A stretch of 64,000 nucleotides of DNA from Colwellia psychrerythraea 34H (GCF_000012325.1 NC_003910.7:1116001-1180000); one strand, 5' to 3'. Counted from the first letter of the stretch, positions 19,852-31,545 are shown. Notes: generated by a model from the letters alone, not told the origin. Made by a program: numbers and translations.

Positions 19852-21432
19852 CTAGTGTTCACGAGTCGAGTGGAACACGATATCAGGATTTCGCTCTTGT
19901 GCTAGCGATAAGTTAACCATCGTTGGTGCGATATAGGTTAAGTTATTACCACCATCTAAGGCTAAGTAATCACCCGATTTCTTTTTAAATTGCTCTAAAG
20001 TACGTTCATCATCACAAGTACACCAACGCGCGGTAGCAACACTAATAGCTTCGTAAATTGCATCAACTTTGTATTCAGTTTTTAATCGCTGCACAACAAC
20101 TTCAAACTGCAATACACCAACAGCACCAACAATCATATCGTTGTTAATGAAAGGTCTAAATACTTGTACAGCACCTTCTTCAGATAACTGAATCAAACCT
20201 TTCTGTAGCTGCTTAGCTTTCAATGGATCACGAAGGCGAATACGACGGAACATTTCCGGTGCGAAGTTAGGAATGCCGCTAAACTTCATCATTTCACCGG
20301 CAGTGAAAGTATCACCTATTTGAATACTACCGTGGTTGTGTAAACCAATAATATCGCCAGCAAAGGCTTCTTCAACGTTTGAACGATCACCAGCCATAAA
20401 GGTTACCGCATCGGCAATTTTTACATCTTTAGCAAGACGAACTTGTTTCATTTTCATGCCTTTCTCATACTTACCAGAGCAAATACGCATGAAGGCGATA
20501 CGGTCACGATGTTTTGGATCCATATTGGCTTGAATTTTAAAGACAAAACCAGAAAATTTTTCTTCTTCAGCAGTCACTTCACGTAAATCTGTTTTGCGAG
20601 GTAGTGGCTTAGGTGCCCATTTAGTCAGACCATCAAGCATATGATCTACACCAAAGTTTCCTAATGCAGTACCGAAAAATACTGGCGTTAATTCACCTTT
20701 TAAGAACTCTTCTAAATTAAAGTCATGAGACGCGCCGGAAACAAGCTCTAATTCTTCTCGTAAATCATCAGCATAGTTACCAATTATTTTATCAAGTTCG
20801 GGGTTATTAAGACCTTTAATAACACGCTTTTCTTGAATCATGTGGCCTAGGCCAGATTGATACAAAGTAATTTCGTCATCAAGAATATGATAAATGCCTT
20901 TAAATTCTTTACCCATGCCTATTGGCCAGGTAATAGCAGCACACTTGATTTTTAATACTTCTTCAACTTCATCCATGACTTCCATTGGATCACGTACATC
21001 GCGGTCCATTTTGTTCATGAAGGTAATAATTGGCGTATCGCGAAGACGAGTAACTTCCATTAATTTAACGGTACGTGCTTCAACACCTTTAGCAACGTCA
21101 ATTACCATCAAACATGAATCAACCGCAGTAAGCGTACGGTAGGTATCTTCCGAGAAATCTTCATGACCAGGGGTATCAAGTAAGTTTACTAAACAGTCAT
21201 TGTAAGGAAATTGCATTACCGAGGTAGTAATTGAGATACCACGCTCTTTTTCCATTTCCATCCAGTCAGATTTCGCGTGTTGACCTGATTTTTTACCTTT
21301 TACCGTACCGGCTCTTTGTAAGGCTTGACCAAACAAAAGTACTTTTTCGGTGATGGTGGTTTTACCCGCATCAGGGTGAGAAATTATGGCAAAGGTGCGA
21401 CGTAAATCGACTTGCTGTTGCTGTACAGACAT
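19852..21432 (-). CDS. prfC: Peptide chain release factor 3
   Basis: RF3 is the GTPase that recycles RF1 and RF2 after termination. The 526-residue product has G1 (SHPDAGKTT), the [14 protein letters not shown] switch region, G3 (DTPGHEDFS) and G4 (FMNKMDRD), followed by the RF3-specific domain and C-terminus. Length is near E. coli RF3 (529). ATG at 21432 follows ACAGGTAATTTGC. It is followed by a large hairpin element. Confidence 0.98.
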   Translation of the reverse strand: MSVQQQQVDLRRTFAIISHPDAGKTTITEKVLLFGQALQRAGTVKGKKSGQHAKSDWMEMEKERGISITTSVMQFPYNDCLVNLLDTPGHEDFSEDTYRTLTAVDSCLMVIDVAKGVEARTVKLMEVTRLRDTPIITFMNKMDRDVRDPMEVMDEVEEVLKIKCAAITWPIGMGKEFKGIYHILDDEITLYQSGLGHMIQEKRVIKGLNNPELDKIIGNYADDLREELELVSGASHDFNLEEFLKGELTPVFFGTALGNFGVDHMLDGLTKWAPKPLPRKTDLREVTAEEEKFSGFVFKIQANMDPKHRDRIAFMRICSGKYEKGMKMKQVRLAKDVKIADAVTFMAGDRSNVEEAFAGDIIGLHNHGSIQIGDTFTAGEMMKFSGIPNFAPEMFRRIRLRDPLKAKQLQKGLIQLSEEGAVQVFRPFINNDMIVGAVGVLQFEVVVQRLKTEYKVDAIYEAISVATARWCTCDDERTLEQFKKKSGDYLALDGGNNLTYIAPTMVNLSLAQERNPDIVFHSTREH

Positions 21433-21749
21433 GCAAATTACCTGTTAAGTAAATAGTAGAGAAGTGACTTTAGTACTTGGCTTAGTACAGCGCTTCTCAT
21501 TATTATTAAAAATTGCGCGCATTGTACCATTAAAGGGCGTGTTGTTTAAGTTCGTCTTATTCTTTTATGATGTTTTTTATAACGGAAGAAATAATGATGC
21601 ATTATCACGGGTCGGGTGATCGAGGGGTGATGGATGGCGTAGTGAATATAACGAATTATAAATCGAGATAAAGACTGAGGTTACAGTAACGTTAGCTGCT
21701 TGTTATTGAATTCTTAAAAAGAATAATTCAGCTGAGGTTAGGTCAAAAA

Positions 21750-21998
21750 TTAATTAAACAAACTTGAAATGAATTGGGATTCTTTTTGCTCTAATAAAGG
21801 CGCTTGAACCTTAATTATTTCTCGATGGTCAGTATTGTTGTATTGTTGAGTTACTTGACTCGATAATAATGCGAAAGCTTGTTGCTGGCTTAAACCGGTA
21901 AGCTGGCTAATTTTTCTCAGCGCATCATTGACAATAAGGCTTGTGACACCTTCATTAGACAGCAGGCTATCTGTTGTGTGGGTTATCTTAGTAAACAT
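21750..21998 (-). CDS. Small protein of unknown function (82 residues)
   Basis: I do not recognise this protein. It is mostly helical in appearance, rich in Gln, Ser and Leu, with ISQLTGLSQQQAFALLSSQV in the centre and no signal peptide, cysteines or membrane segment. A very good ribosome binding site (AAGGAGAGCAAA before ATG) supports real translation. That site is the 3' arm of an inverted repeat in the leader (see 22002-22079), so expression may be controlled by RNA folding. It stands alone between prfC and rimI on the minus strand. Confidence 0.65.
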   Translation of the reverse strand: MFTKITHTTDSLLSNEGVTSLIVNDALRKISQLTGLSQQQAFALLSSQVTQQYNNTDHREIIKVQAPLLEQKESQFISSLFN

Positions 21999-22001
21999 TT
22001 T

Positions 22002-22079
22002 GCTCTCCTTAATTAGGTGTAAGAAATACTGTAAAAACCTTATTGCGGTTCTTGTTCAGTATCTTAACTAAAGGAGAGC
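22002..22079 (-). promoter_or_regulatory. Leader hairpin that masks the ribosome binding site
   Basis: On the minus-strand transcript GCTCTCCTT (22079-22071) pairs perfectly with AAGGAGAGC (22010-22002), which contains the Shine-Dalgarno of the 82-residue gene. Inside, ATACTG and CAGTAT pair (22062-22057 with 22031-22026), and an inner AACC/GGTT hairpin closes the structure. The ATG lies 3 bases after the stem. The layout fits a translational switch, possibly an RNA thermometer or a ligand- or sRNA-opened hairpin; this is inference from complementarity only. Confidence 0.55.
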
Positions 22080-22188
22080 GATTAACTAGCTACTTTACGT
22101 ATTCAAGTGTTGTTATTTGTTAACGGGCTGGCTGGTTTGATGCAGTAAAGAGGACTAATCGTTATTAATGAATGAACGAACTAATTAA

Positions 22189-22695
22189 TTACTTACAAGC
22201 CAATGACATGACAATGGCATCTTCATAACCAAAACCAGTGCTACTTGGATAGTAACCTGTGCGGCGATTGATTTCGATAAAACCCGCGTTCATGTAAAGC
22301 ATTTGTGCTGCGATATTTTTTGCACGAACTTCTAAAAATACCTTGGTGGTACCGAGCTTTTTAGCTTGAGCTAAAAATTGGTTTAGTAATACTTTTCCGT
22401 AACCTTTACCTTGCTCAGTAGGATTTACACAAATGTCCATCAGTGTCGCTTCACCGAGCACATATTCACCAATATAAAAACCAATAGCATGATTGTCGGG
22501 TATTTCTGTTGCTGCGTTTTGAGCAAAATTAATAGCTAGTTTTTCGCCGAAATAACGACCACCAATACAACTTAAAAAAGTTTTCTCACTCCAAGGGTGT
22601 GAATGACAAGCGAGCTCTATTGGCATTAACGTATCTAGGTCAATGCGCGCTATTTCAGTAAAGTGGTTTGTTTTAGATTTTGTTCCATTACTCAT
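22189..22695 (-). CDS. rimI: Ribosomal protein S18 alanine N-acetyltransferase
   Basis: RimI acetylates the amino terminus of S18. The GNAT fold is clear, with HPWSEKTFLSCIGGRYFGE near the start, the acetyl-CoA loop CVNPTEQGKGYGKVLL, and the C-terminal LYMNAGFIEINRRTGYYP. I choose ATG 22695 (168 residues); a TTG at 22707, one base after the holD stop, would add four residues. It is longer than E. coli RimI (148), mainly between strands in the first half. It follows holD directly, as in enterics. Confidence 0.93.
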   Translation of the reverse strand: MSNGTKSKTNHFTEIARIDLDTLMPIELACHSHPWSEKTFLSCIGGRYFGEKLAINFAQNAATEIPDNHAIGFYIGEYVLGEATLMDICVNPTEQGKGYGKVLLNQFLAQAKKLGTTKVFLEVRAKNIAAQMLYMNAGFIEINRRTGYYPSSTGFGYEDAIVMSLACK

Positions 22696-22708
22696 TGGGT
22701 TTGCCAAC

Positions 22709-23086
22709 TCATTGTGTTTGCTTAGTCAATAATTGCCATAATTGCTTTTTAAGCGCAGGCGATTTTGAAAGTTCAGTGATAGGTGGAGTGAACAGCTGTT
22801 GCTCGACCCATTTGATTCCATTTTGTGATGATGTTGCTGTGAAATACCAGTTAAAAAGCCCTAAATCTAGGTGATCACTTTGATGATTTATTTCACCGAT
22901 ACTTAAACCTATGGCTAATAAAATGTCATTGAATAGTTGCTGACTAGCTAAATACTTTAAATCGATATCAATATAGTGTTCGGGCTGAGCTTGAACGGTG
23001 TCTTTTGGCGTATCACAGGTACGATGCTGCCAAAGGCTGATACCCATTTCAGAGAGTTGCTCAAATTGATGTTGATTAATGCTCAT
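22709..23086 (-). CDS. holD: DNA polymerase III psi subunit
   Basis: The 125-residue protein begins MSINQHQFEQLSEMGISLWQHR, the N-terminal region that in E. coli psi binds chi, and has the LGLFNWYF and LWQLL segments of the HolD family. Psi links chi (and single-strand binding protein) to the clamp loader. Sequence conservation in this family is low, but the pairing with rimI confirms the call. Its stop is almost contiguous with the rimI start, indicating an operon. Confidence 0.87.
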   Translation of the reverse strand: MSINQHQFEQLSEMGISLWQHRTCDTPKDTVQAQPEHYIDIDLKYLASQQLFNDILLAIGLSIGEINHQSDHLDLGLFNWYFTATSSQNGIKWVEQQLFTPPITELSKSPALKKQLWQLLTKQTQ

Positions 23087-23286
23087 CGGTGATGGCTTAT
23101 TTGCTCTAGATTTAAGGGTAAATATAATGACAGAATTTGCAACAGACTAAAAGTAGATAAATTCATAGGAATAATAAAATATGAACTAAGTGTTATTTTG
23201 TTCAATAGGTTATAAATATCTACAAAGAGTTGACTTAGATTTTATGAAGAGAATATTTAAATAATACAGAAAAAACAAGAAGAAAA

Positions 23287-23363
23287 TGGCAGGGGTGGAG
23301 AGACTCGAACTCCCAACCATCGGTTTTGGAGACCGCTGTTCTACCAATTGGAACTACACCCCT
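23287..23363 (-). tRNA. tRNA-Trp (CCA)
   Basis: The minus strand folds as a full tRNA: acceptor stem AGGGGTG with CACCCCT, D arm with TTGG, anticodon arm CGGTCTCCAAAACCG carrying anticodon CCA, T arm with GTTCGAGTC, discriminator G, and an encoded 3' CCA. No intron or defect is seen. Confidence 0.97.
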
Positions 23364-23376
23364 GCAACAGATTCGA

Positions 23377-23404
23377 ATTATACTGATGCGCAGGCAAAGG
23401 TAAA
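23377..23404 (-). promoter_or_regulatory. Sigma-70 promoter of tRNA-Trp
   Basis: On the minus strand a perfect TATAAT (23382-23377) lies 16 bases after TTTACC (23404-23399) and 13 bases before the tRNA 5' end. Confidence 0.7.
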
Positions 23405-23644
23405 GAGTAAAGGTGATTTTTTTTTGTATTTAGTGTTTGTTCGACTGTTTTATCAACAAAGTGCTAGTAAACTAGCCTGTTCTATTTAGTGAAGTTTGAT
23501 AGCTAGGTAAAATTGACCAAGTTCACTCTTTATCTCAAATGACTAAACTTGGTTATTATTTACCTAAAATGGTAACGGGTATAGATGGAATACCAACATT
23601 TTTTACTTATGCCGGTACACTTACTCGTTAATTTCAGCTGCTGT

Positions 23645-25414
23645 TTATCTTTTAATGCTACCAAAACTTAAATTACAAAAGCGATATTTATCAGGATAAG
23701 GAAAAACATCTTTATAAATACCATTGGCGACATCTTGTTGGCATTGTTGCCAATATGCCGCTGTTAATAAATCTTCGTGGTGTATTTTAAATGCTTTGAG
23801 GTAACTTGGATTTGCGAGTGCAAACGTAGCGAGCTCCTCTGGGAACATATCTCCAGGCATTACGCTATACCAAGGTTCAGCCGCATATAATTGTTCTTCA
23901 GTCACCGCTTTAGGTTTTACTCTAAAGTTGATTTCATTCATATAAGCTATTTCGTCATAATCATAAAAAATCACCCGTCCATGGCGTGTCACACCAAAGT
24001 TTTTGAGTAACATGTCGCCAGGAAAAATATCTGCGGAGATTAGCTGTTTAATGGCTTGACCATAGCCGAATAAGGCGTCATCAATTTTTTGCTGTGCTTT
24101 ATTTTTAAGGGCATCCATTAGGTATAAATTAAGTGGCACCATTCGGCGCTCTATATATAAATGCTCAATAATAATAAGAGCTTCTTCGCCTTCACCTTCA
24201 TAGCGAATGATTGATGGTGCTACTTTTTGAAGTTCAGCCAAAAGCTCATCGTTAAAACGCGACTTAGGAAAGGCTACTTCTGAATATTCCATAGTATCGG
24301 CCATCCGACCGACTCTATCGTGTAACTTAACTAAACGATATTTTCCTTTTACATCTTTTTTGGTTATGTTTTTACTGGGTGAAAACTTATCTTTGATGAT
24401 TTTAAAAACATAAGGGTATGAGGGCAGCGTAAATACAGACATCACCATACCTTTAATACCAGCAGCTAATTCAAATTGGTCATCACTGCTATCGAGGTGG
24501 TTGAGAAAATCTCGATAAAACTGTGTTTTTCCTTGTTTATGAAATCCAATAGCAGAATATAAATCAGCTTTGGTTTTATGGGGCATTAGCCCTTGTAAGA
24601 AGTTAACCAGCGCATAAGGATGTTCACAGTCAACAAAAAAGTAAGCGCGAGCAAAACCAAAAACAACCGCCATACTTTCACTACTGGTGAGTAATGCATC
24701 TATATACAAACCACCCTTTTCATTATTAAGCACCGCAATAATAAATGGTGTTTCTCCCGCTGGCGATAATACCCGGCCAATGAGGTAAGCACCTTTATTT
24801 CGATAAAAGGTAAAGTTAAGAATATCAAACTTCAAATCTTCTAATTTAACACGGGTTTTATGTGCTTTTCGGCGAAAAGTATTAATAAGCGCATCAACAT
24901 CACGATCGAGATCTTCAAATGGGATCACCGTTCTATGACTATTCATAATGTCACAAATCGTTTGTTTTAAGCCAAGTTCTTTTGGCTGATAAGAAGTATA
25001 GATTTCCGGCTGTGTTTTATCATCAAGTCGGTGCGCGGTACTCTCGACATAGATATAATCGTTGTGATAATACTTACGCTCGAATAAGTGACAAAAAACC
25101 GAGTTATAAAAGGTTTCAGCTAATTCTGGTTGTTTATGATTGATTAATAAATCAGAGTAGACGGCTTTAACTCGTTGCCATAACGCATCATCAAGCGAGC
25201 TAATATTAAAGTCTTCTTTTATATCGTTGAATGTTTCTTTTACACGTTCGTCATAAAAATTGGTTCTTGCCCTAGCAGAGCGATGAATTTCATTCCATTG
25301 ACATTGTTGAAATCGATTTCGGGCAGATTGAGTAATTTCGGTAAAAATTGCAAAATGGCGTTCAAAACCATTAATAATTGTATTGGCTATAGTAAGCGCA
25401 AGTTCATCTTTCAT
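23645..25414 (-). CDS. aceK: Isocitrate dehydrogenase kinase/phosphatase
   Basis: AceK switches isocitrate dehydrogenase off and on, directing carbon to the glyoxylate shunt. The 589-residue protein has the conserved N-terminal regulatory part (ITQSARNRFQQCQWNEIHRSARAR), the ATP loop FELAAGIKGMVMSVF and the kinase segment PGDMLLKNFGVTRHGRVIFYDYDE. Length is close to E. coli AceK (578). Unlike E. coli, aceB and aceA are not adjacent; tRNA-Trp lies downstream and queA is divergent. Confidence 0.97.
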   Translation of the reverse strand: MKDELALTIANTIINGFERHFAIFTEITQSARNRFQQCQWNEIHRSARARTNFYDERVKETFNDIKEDFNISSLDDALWQRVKAVYSDLLINHKQPELAETFYNSVFCHLFERKYYHNDYIYVESTAHRLDDKTQPEIYTSYQPKELGLKQTICDIMNSHRTVIPFEDLDRDVDALINTFRRKAHKTRVKLEDLKFDILNFTFYRNKGAYLIGRVLSPAGETPFIIAVLNNEKGGLYIDALLTSSESMAVVFGFARAYFFVDCEHPYALVNFLQGLMPHKTKADLYSAIGFHKQGKTQFYRDFLNHLDSSDDQFELAAGIKGMVMSVFTLPSYPYVFKIIKDKFSPSKNITKKDVKGKYRLVKLHDRVGRMADTMEYSEVAFPKSRFNDELLAELQKVAPSIIRYEGEGEEALIIIEHLYIERRMVPLNLYLMDALKNKAQQKIDDALFGYGQAIKQLISADIFPGDMLLKNFGVTRHGRVIFYDYDEIAYMNEINFRVKPKAVTEEQLYAAEPWYSVMPGDMFPEELATFALANPSYLKAFKIHHEDLLTAAYWQQCQQDVANGIYKDVFPYPDKYRFCNLSFGSIKR

Positions 25415-25664
25415 AGGGCAATTAACTCTTTAGTCGATTTAAGTAAGGGCGTGTCAGCACAGCTTATTTACCAACATACACTAAAAGCTCAATTACAGAG
25501 ATAATTTTCCTAAATACTGGCTATAACAAGCAATAATGTTGTTTCAACACAAGATTGTTCTCTGATCTTGACTCTTAAGTTTTAAAAGTGGCGAATTAAC
25601 TTGCTATCAATGGCGTGCAGCTCTAAAATTACGCTTTTTTTAAAGCAGAAAAATAGCCAATATC

Positions 25665-26744
25665 ATGCGTGTTTCAGACTTTTCCTTTGATTTACCCGAA
25701 GCCCTTATTGCTCGATACCCAAAAGCTGAGCGTACTGCTAGTCGTTTAATGACCTTAAATGGCAACTCAGGCGCTATAACCGATGGTGTTTTTACCGATA
25801 TTGTCGCGCAATTGAACTCAGGTGATTTGCTGGTTTTTAATAATACCAGAGTGATCCCTGCCAGAATGTTTGGTCAAAAAGCCAGTGGTGGAAAAATTGA
25901 GGTGCTGGTTGAGCGTGTTATCGACCAAAACACAGCTCTGGCTCATATTCGTGCGAGTAAGTCTCCTAAAGTTGGCAACGAACTTTTCTTAGGTAATGAA
26001 GACAGTGACGTTAAAGTTAAAGCGACTATGGTGGCGCGCCATGGTGCACTTTTTGAATTAAAATTTAACAGTGACGAGTCAGTGTTAACTATATTAGACA
26101 AAATAGGGCATATGCCACTACCACCTTATATAGATAGACCAGATGAAGACAGTGATAAAGAACGTTATCAAACTGTTTACAATGAAAAGCCCGGCGCGGT
26201 TGCTGCTCCAACAGCAGGTTTACATTTTGATGAAGCTTTATTAGAAAGAATTAAGGCCAAAGGCGTTGAACTGGCATTTGTTACATTGCATGTCGGTGCA
26301 GGGACTTTTCAACCAGTTAAGGTAGATGAAATTGCTGATCATATTATGCACGCTGAGTATGTTGAAGTATCAGATGAAGTTGTTGCCCAAATAGCCAAAA
26401 CGAAAGCCGCTGGCGGAAGAGTTGTTGCGGTTGGAACAACCTCTGTTCGCTCACTTGAGAGTGCAGCAAAAGCAGCACTGGATAAAAACAAACCATTAAG
26501 TGCTTTTTATGGTGATACCGATATATTCATCACCCCAGGTTGTCAATTTCAAATCATTGATGCTTTAGTAACTAATTTTCACTTATCTGAGTCAACCTTA
26601 CTTATGTTAGTGAGTGCATTTTCTGGCTATGACCATATTATGTCTGCTTATCAACATGCGATAAGCCAAGAATACCGATTTTTTAGTTATGGTGATGCTA
26701 TGTTCCTTACGAAACAAGAGCTAATTAAGCAAGATACGCCGTAA
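25665..26744 (+). CDS. queA: S-adenosylmethionine:tRNA ribosyltransferase-isomerase
   Basis: QueA transfers the ribosyl part of S-adenosylmethionine to preQ1 in tRNA, giving epoxyqueuosine. The 359-residue protein begins [19 protein letters not shown] and has [24 protein letters not shown] and [12 protein letters not shown], all family signatures. It heads the queA-tgt-yajC-secD-secF order seen across gammaproteobacteria; tgt follows after 74 bases. Confidence 0.98.
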   Translation: MRVSDFSFDLPEALIARYPKAERTASRLMTLNGNSGAITDGVFTDIVAQLNSGDLLVFNNTRVIPARMFGQKASGGKIEVLVERVIDQNTALAHIRASKSPKVGNELFLGNEDSDVKVKATMVARHGALFELKFNSDESVLTILDKIGHMPLPPYIDRPDEDSDKERYQTVYNEKPGAVAAPTAGLHFDEALLERIKAKGVELAFVTLHVGAGTFQPVKVDEIADHIMHAEYVEVSDEVVAQIAKTKAAGGRVVAVGTTSVRSLESAAKAALDKNKPLSAFYGDTDIFITPGCQFQIIDALVTNFHLSESTLLMLVSAFSGYDHIMSAYQHAISQEYRFFSYGDAMFLTKQELIKQDTP

Positions 26745-26806
26745 ACGTTATAGAAAAAATACTATTTATTAAACCAACACCGCCAGCCTGTTTAGCTAGT
26801 AGGTGA

Positions 26807-27976
<1,170 letters not shown>

Positions 27977-28029
27977 CTTTCATTAATTGAAAGGTTTTGT
28001 TAAATCTAGTGGCTTAGTGTTTTGAAGGG

Positions 28030-28107
28030 CTTTCATTTAATTGAAAGGAAAATGCACGGAGCTGACGTTAGTCAGTGAGTATCTTTGACATATCAATTGG
28101 GCGAAAG
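28030..28107 (+). repeat. AG-stem-TGA hairpin element, copy 2 (tgt/yajC)
   Basis: Outer stem CTTTCATTTAATTGA pairs with TCAATTGGGCGAAAG. The core at 28060-28082 is AG, CTGAC-GTTA-GTCAG, TGAGTAT, here in the same sense as the flanking genes. Its left arm nearly repeats the small palindrome at 27977-27994 after the tgt stop, so two alternative pairings are possible. It sits between genes normally cotranscribed. Confidence 0.75.
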
Positions 28108-28167
28108 AGCAATAAAATACAAAGTCACTAACTAATTTATAATTAAAAATAAGAAGTAGAGAAATAT

Positions 28168-28503
28168 ATGAGTTTATTTATCAGTACAGCACACGCCGCA
28201 GCAGCACCAGCAACAGCCGGTGGCGGAATGGAAATGATCATTATGCTAGCCGTTTTTGGTTTAGTGTTTTTCTTCATGATCTATCGTCCACAAGCTAAAC
28301 GTGTAAAAGAGCACAAAGGTTTAATGTCTTCATTAGGTAAAGGCGATGAAGTCTTAACACAAGGCGGTATTGTTGGCAAAATCGTTAAAGTATCTGATGA
28401 GAAAGATTTTATCGTTGTTAGTATTAGCGAAGGCACTGAAGTTACAGTACAAAAAAGCGCCATAAACGCAGTACTTCCAAAAGGCACAATGAAATCATTG
28501 TAG
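28168..28503 (+). CDS. yajC: Preprotein translocase subunit YajC
   Basis: The 111-residue protein has an alanine-rich N-terminus, one membrane segment (MEMIIMLAVFGLVFFFMIY) ending in the signature RPQAKRVKEHKGLMSSL, and a cytoplasmic domain with DEVLTQGGIVGKIVKV. YajC associates with SecDF at the Sec translocon. It lies between two hairpin elements, upstream of secD. Confidence 0.97.
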   Translation: MSLFISTAHAAAAPATAGGGMEMIIMLAVFGLVFFFMIYRPQAKRVKEHKGLMSSLGKGDEVLTQGGIVGKIVKVSDEKDFIVVSISEGTEVTVQKSAINAVLPKGTMKSL

Positions 28504-28518
28504 CAGCTTATCTCATTG

Positions 28519-28600
28519 CCAATTAATACAGTAACTGCATCGGAAATACTCATTGACATGCGTCAACTGCGTGTTTCTTTTTTGTTACTGTATTAACTGG
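28519..28600 (-). repeat. AG-stem-TGA hairpin element, copy 3 (yajC/secD)
   Basis: Outer stem CCAATTAATACAGTAAC pairs with GTTACTGTATTAACTGG (one mismatch). The core, on the minus strand at 28568-28546, is AG, TTGAC-GCAT-GTCAA, TGAGTAT. The closing inner pair is T-A where copies 1 and 2 have C-G. It starts 16 bases after the yajC stop. Confidence 0.75.
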
Positions 28601-28706
28601 CTGCGAGCTTAACACTACAGTAACTATTGTTAGCTAAAGCCTATCAATTGTTAAGTAGAGTGAACAGCTTGTTCGCGCAAAAAGAAATAAATAAAAAGGA
28701 CACATT

Positions 28707-30554
28707 GTGTTAAACAAATACCCTTTATGGAAGACACTAATGGTGGCAATGATTGTCGCTATAGGTGCGCTCTATGCCACACCAATGCTATACGGCGAAT
28801 CACCTGCAGTGCAAGTTTCAGGCTTACGCGGTGTTGAAGCAAATGCTGCTACGCTTGATAGTATCAAAGCACAATTAGAAGAAAGTAACCTAAGCTTTGC
28901 TAGTATTGCTTTAGAGAATGGACAAGTATTAACACGTTTTAATAATACTGAAGATCAACTTAAAGCGCGTGATGTATTAGATGATAATTTAGGTAAACAG
29001 TTTTCAGTTGCTTTAAATTTAACGCCTAATACTCCAAGCTGGCTAGCAGCAATTGGCGGAAAGCCAATGAAGTTAGGTTTAGATTTAAGTGGTGGTGTTA
29101 GCTTCTTGATGGAAGTGAACATGAAAGAGGCCATCAATAAAGCTAAAATAGGTATGGTGAGTGATTTTCGCGGTGATTTACGCAATGAAAAAATTCGCTA
29201 CCGCAGTGTTAAAGAAGTTAATAATTCTGTAGTCGTTGTTTTTAGAAAAATTGAAGACTTAGAAGCGGGACAATCATTACTGAAACAGCGTTACCGTGAT
29301 TTGCTGCTAAGTACTGATGACGATACGCTAACGCTAACAGCAAAAATGACGGAGCCAAAGCTTAAAGAAATTCGTGAATATGCTTTACAGCAAAACATCA
29401 CTATTATTCGAAATCGTGTCAATGAGTTAGGGGTTGCCGAGCCGCTTGTTCAACGCCAAGGCAAAAAACACATCGTTATCGAATTACCAGGTGTTCAAGA
29501 CACTGCCAAAGCGAAAGAAATCCTTAATGCTACCGCAACCATTGAATTTAGATTAGTCGATACCGAAGGTGACTTGTCTAATGCATTAAATGGTCGTATT
29601 CCAGCAAACTCTATTTTGTTAACAGATAAAGACGGTAGACCAAGCTTATTGAAAAAACGCATCATGTTAACCGGTGATCACATCACTGATGCTAAATCAG
29701 GCTTTGATGAGTACTCTCGACCACAAGTGAATATTTCACTTGATAGTGCTGGAGGCTCTAAAATGTCTAGTGGTACCAAAAGTAATATTGGTAAACCAAT
29801 GGCAACGGTATTTATTGAATATAAAGCGACTGACAAAAAAGATGCTGAAGGCAACATCATTTTTGAAAAACAACAAGAAATCATCTCTGTTGCAACTATT
29901 CAATCACGTTTAGGTAAAACCTTCCGTATTACTGGAGCAGGTAGTGCTGCTGAAGCGCATAACCTAGCATTATTATTACGTGCAGGGGCTTTGATTGCAC
30001 CAATCACCATCGTAGAAGAGCGAACTGTAGGGCCTACATTAGGAGCTGAAAACGTAAGACTTGGTTTCGAAGCTATCTTAATGGGCTTTGGTTTAGTGTT
30101 TATCTTTATGATGATTTATTACCGTGCCTTTGGTGTGGTGGCTAACCTTGCTCTAGGTGCAAACTTAGTGTTGATTGTTGGTGTTATGTCGATGATTCCT
30201 GGCGCTACTTTAACATTACCGGGTATGGCTGGTATCGTATTAACAGTTGGTATGGCGGTCGATGCTAACGTGCTTATTTTTGAACGTATTCGTGAAGAAA
30301 TACGTGAAGGTAAAACGATTCAACAATCAATTCATCAAGGTTATGATGCAGCATTTTCAACGATTATTGATGCCAACATCACTACCTTAATTGCAGCGTT
30401 AATTCTGTTTGCAATTGGTACTGGACCTGTGAAAGGTTTTGCCGTGACGTTATCTATTGGTATTATTACTTCAATGTTTACCTCGGTTGTTGGTACTCGT
30501 GCCGTAGTTAACGCTATTTGGGGCGGTAAACGCCTTGAAAAGCTTCCGATATAA
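28707..30554 (+). CDS. secD: Protein translocase subunit SecD
   Basis: SecD with SecF uses proton flow to pull exported proteins across the inner membrane. The 615-residue protein starts at GTG 28707 after AAAAAGGACACATT and begins [13 protein letters not shown]. It has the [14 protein letters not shown] motif, a large periplasmic domain (about 30-440) and six membrane segments with the conserved [17 protein letters not shown]. The neighbour secF starts 20 bases after the stop, so the two are cotranscribed. Confidence 0.98.
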   Translation: MLNKYPLWKTLMVAMIVAIGALYATPMLYGESPAVQVSGLRGVEANAATLDSIKAQLEESNLSFASIALENGQVLTRFNNTEDQLKARDVLDDNLGKQFSVALNLTPNTPSWLAAIGGKPMKLGLDLSGGVSFLMEVNMKEAINKAKIGMVSDFRGDLRNEKIRYRSVKEVNNSVVVVFRKIEDLEAGQSLLKQRYRDLLLSTDDDTLTLTAKMTEPKLKEIREYALQQNITIIRNRVNELGVAEPLVQRQGKKHIVIELPGVQDTAKAKEILNATATIEFRLVDTEGDLSNALNGRIPANSILLTDKDGRPSLLKKRIMLTGDHITDAKSGFDEYSRPQVNISLDSAGGSKMSSGTKSNIGKPMATVFIEYKATDKKDAEGNIIFEKQQEIISVATIQSRLGKTFRITGAGSAAEAHNLALLLRAGALIAPITIVEERTVGPTLGAENVRLGFEAILMGFGLVFIFMMIYYRAFGVVANLALGANLVLIVGVMSMIPGATLTLPGMAGIVLTVGMAVDANVLIFERIREEIREGKTIQQSIHQGYDAAFSTIIDANITTLIAALILFAIGTGPVKGFAVTLSIGIITSMFTSVVGTRAVVNAIWGGKRLEKLPI

Positions 30555-30574
30555 AGAAGGCAGGAATTAAAATT

Positions 30575-31522
30575 ATGCAAATTTTACAATTAAAAGAAAC
30601 TGTCAACTTTATGAGCTATCGCAAGATAGCCTTAGTATTTAGCGCCTTATTAATGATTGCTTCAATCTTCTCTCTAGCCACTAATAAACTGAACTTTGGT
30701 TTAGATTTTACTGGCGGTACTTTGATTGAAGTTGGTTTTCAAGAAGCAGCAGATTTAGAAAAGCTTCGTTTAGTGATGAAAACTAATGGCTTTGCTGATG
30801 CGAAAGTGCAATTTTATGGTAGTAGCCGTGATGTTGTGATTCGTTTAGGTTTACGTGATGACGTTAAAGCTGAAATGCTTGGCAATGAAGTACTTGATGT
30901 CTTACAAGGAGCGACTGGCCAAACGGTTGATATGCGTCGTATTGAGTTTGTTGGCGCAAGCGTTGGTGATGAGTTAGCAGAGCAGGGTGGTTTAGCTATG
31001 CTAACAGCGCTGATCTGTATTTTGATTTACGTTGCTTTTCGATTTGAATGGCGCTTTGCTGTAGGCTCAGTGGTAGCGTTATTTCACGATGTATTATTAA
31101 CACTTGGTTTGTTTTCAATTTTACAACTAGAGTTTGATTTAACTGTACTTGCAGCGATATTAGCTGTGATAGGTTACTCACTTAACGATACTATTGTTGT
31201 TTCAGACCGTATTCGTGAAAACTTTAGAAAAGTGCGCAACAGTGAAGCTGAAGAAATAATTAATATCTCTTTAACGCAAACATTAAGTCGAACTTTTATT
31301 ACCTCAATTACCACACTATTAGTTCTAGCTGCTTTGTTCTTTCAAGGTGGAGCACTGATTCATGGTTTTGCCACGGCATTATTATTCGGTGTTTTTGTTG
31401 GTACTTACTCTTCAATTTATGTTGCTAGTTTAGTGGCATTATCTCTAGGTATTTCAAAAGAAGATTTAATACCTGAAGTCATTGAAAAAGAAGGTGCAGA
31501 TCAAGAAGCTATGATGCCTTAA
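30575..31522 (+). CDS. secF: Protein translocase subunit SecF
   Basis: The 315-residue partner of SecD has a first membrane segment (YRKIALVFSALLMIASIFSLAT), the FGLDFTGGTLIEV motif, and GYSLNDTIVVSDRIRENFRK in membrane segment 4-5, the proton-relay region. AAGGCAGG precedes ATG 30575. A strong terminator follows, closing the operon. Confidence 0.98.
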   Translation: MQILQLKETVNFMSYRKIALVFSALLMIASIFSLATNKLNFGLDFTGGTLIEVGFQEAADLEKLRLVMKTNGFADAKVQFYGSSRDVVIRLGLRDDVKAEMLGNEVLDVLQGATGQTVDMRRIEFVGASVGDELAEQGGLAMLTALICILIYVAFRFEWRFAVGSVVALFHDVLLTLGLFSILQLEFDLTVLAAILAVIGYSLNDTIVVSDRIRENFRKVRNSEAEEIINISLTQTLSRTFITSITTLLVLAALFFQGGALIHGFATALLFGVFVGTYSSIYVASLVALSLGISKEDLIPEVIEKEGADQEAMMP

Positions 31523-31545
31523 GTATTGTAAGTAATTTTGATATA

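Noticed and set aside
22002..22079. Reading the 78-base inverted repeat as a terminator for a plus-strand transcript
   Set aside because: No plus-strand gene precedes it and no T-run follows; its arm coincides with the minus-strand ribosome binding site.
23286..23489. 67-codon plus-strand frame over tRNA-Trp
   Set aside because: Its first half is the antisense of the tRNA and the translation (VERLELPTIGFGDRCSTNW) is the familiar spurious tRNA antisense peptide.
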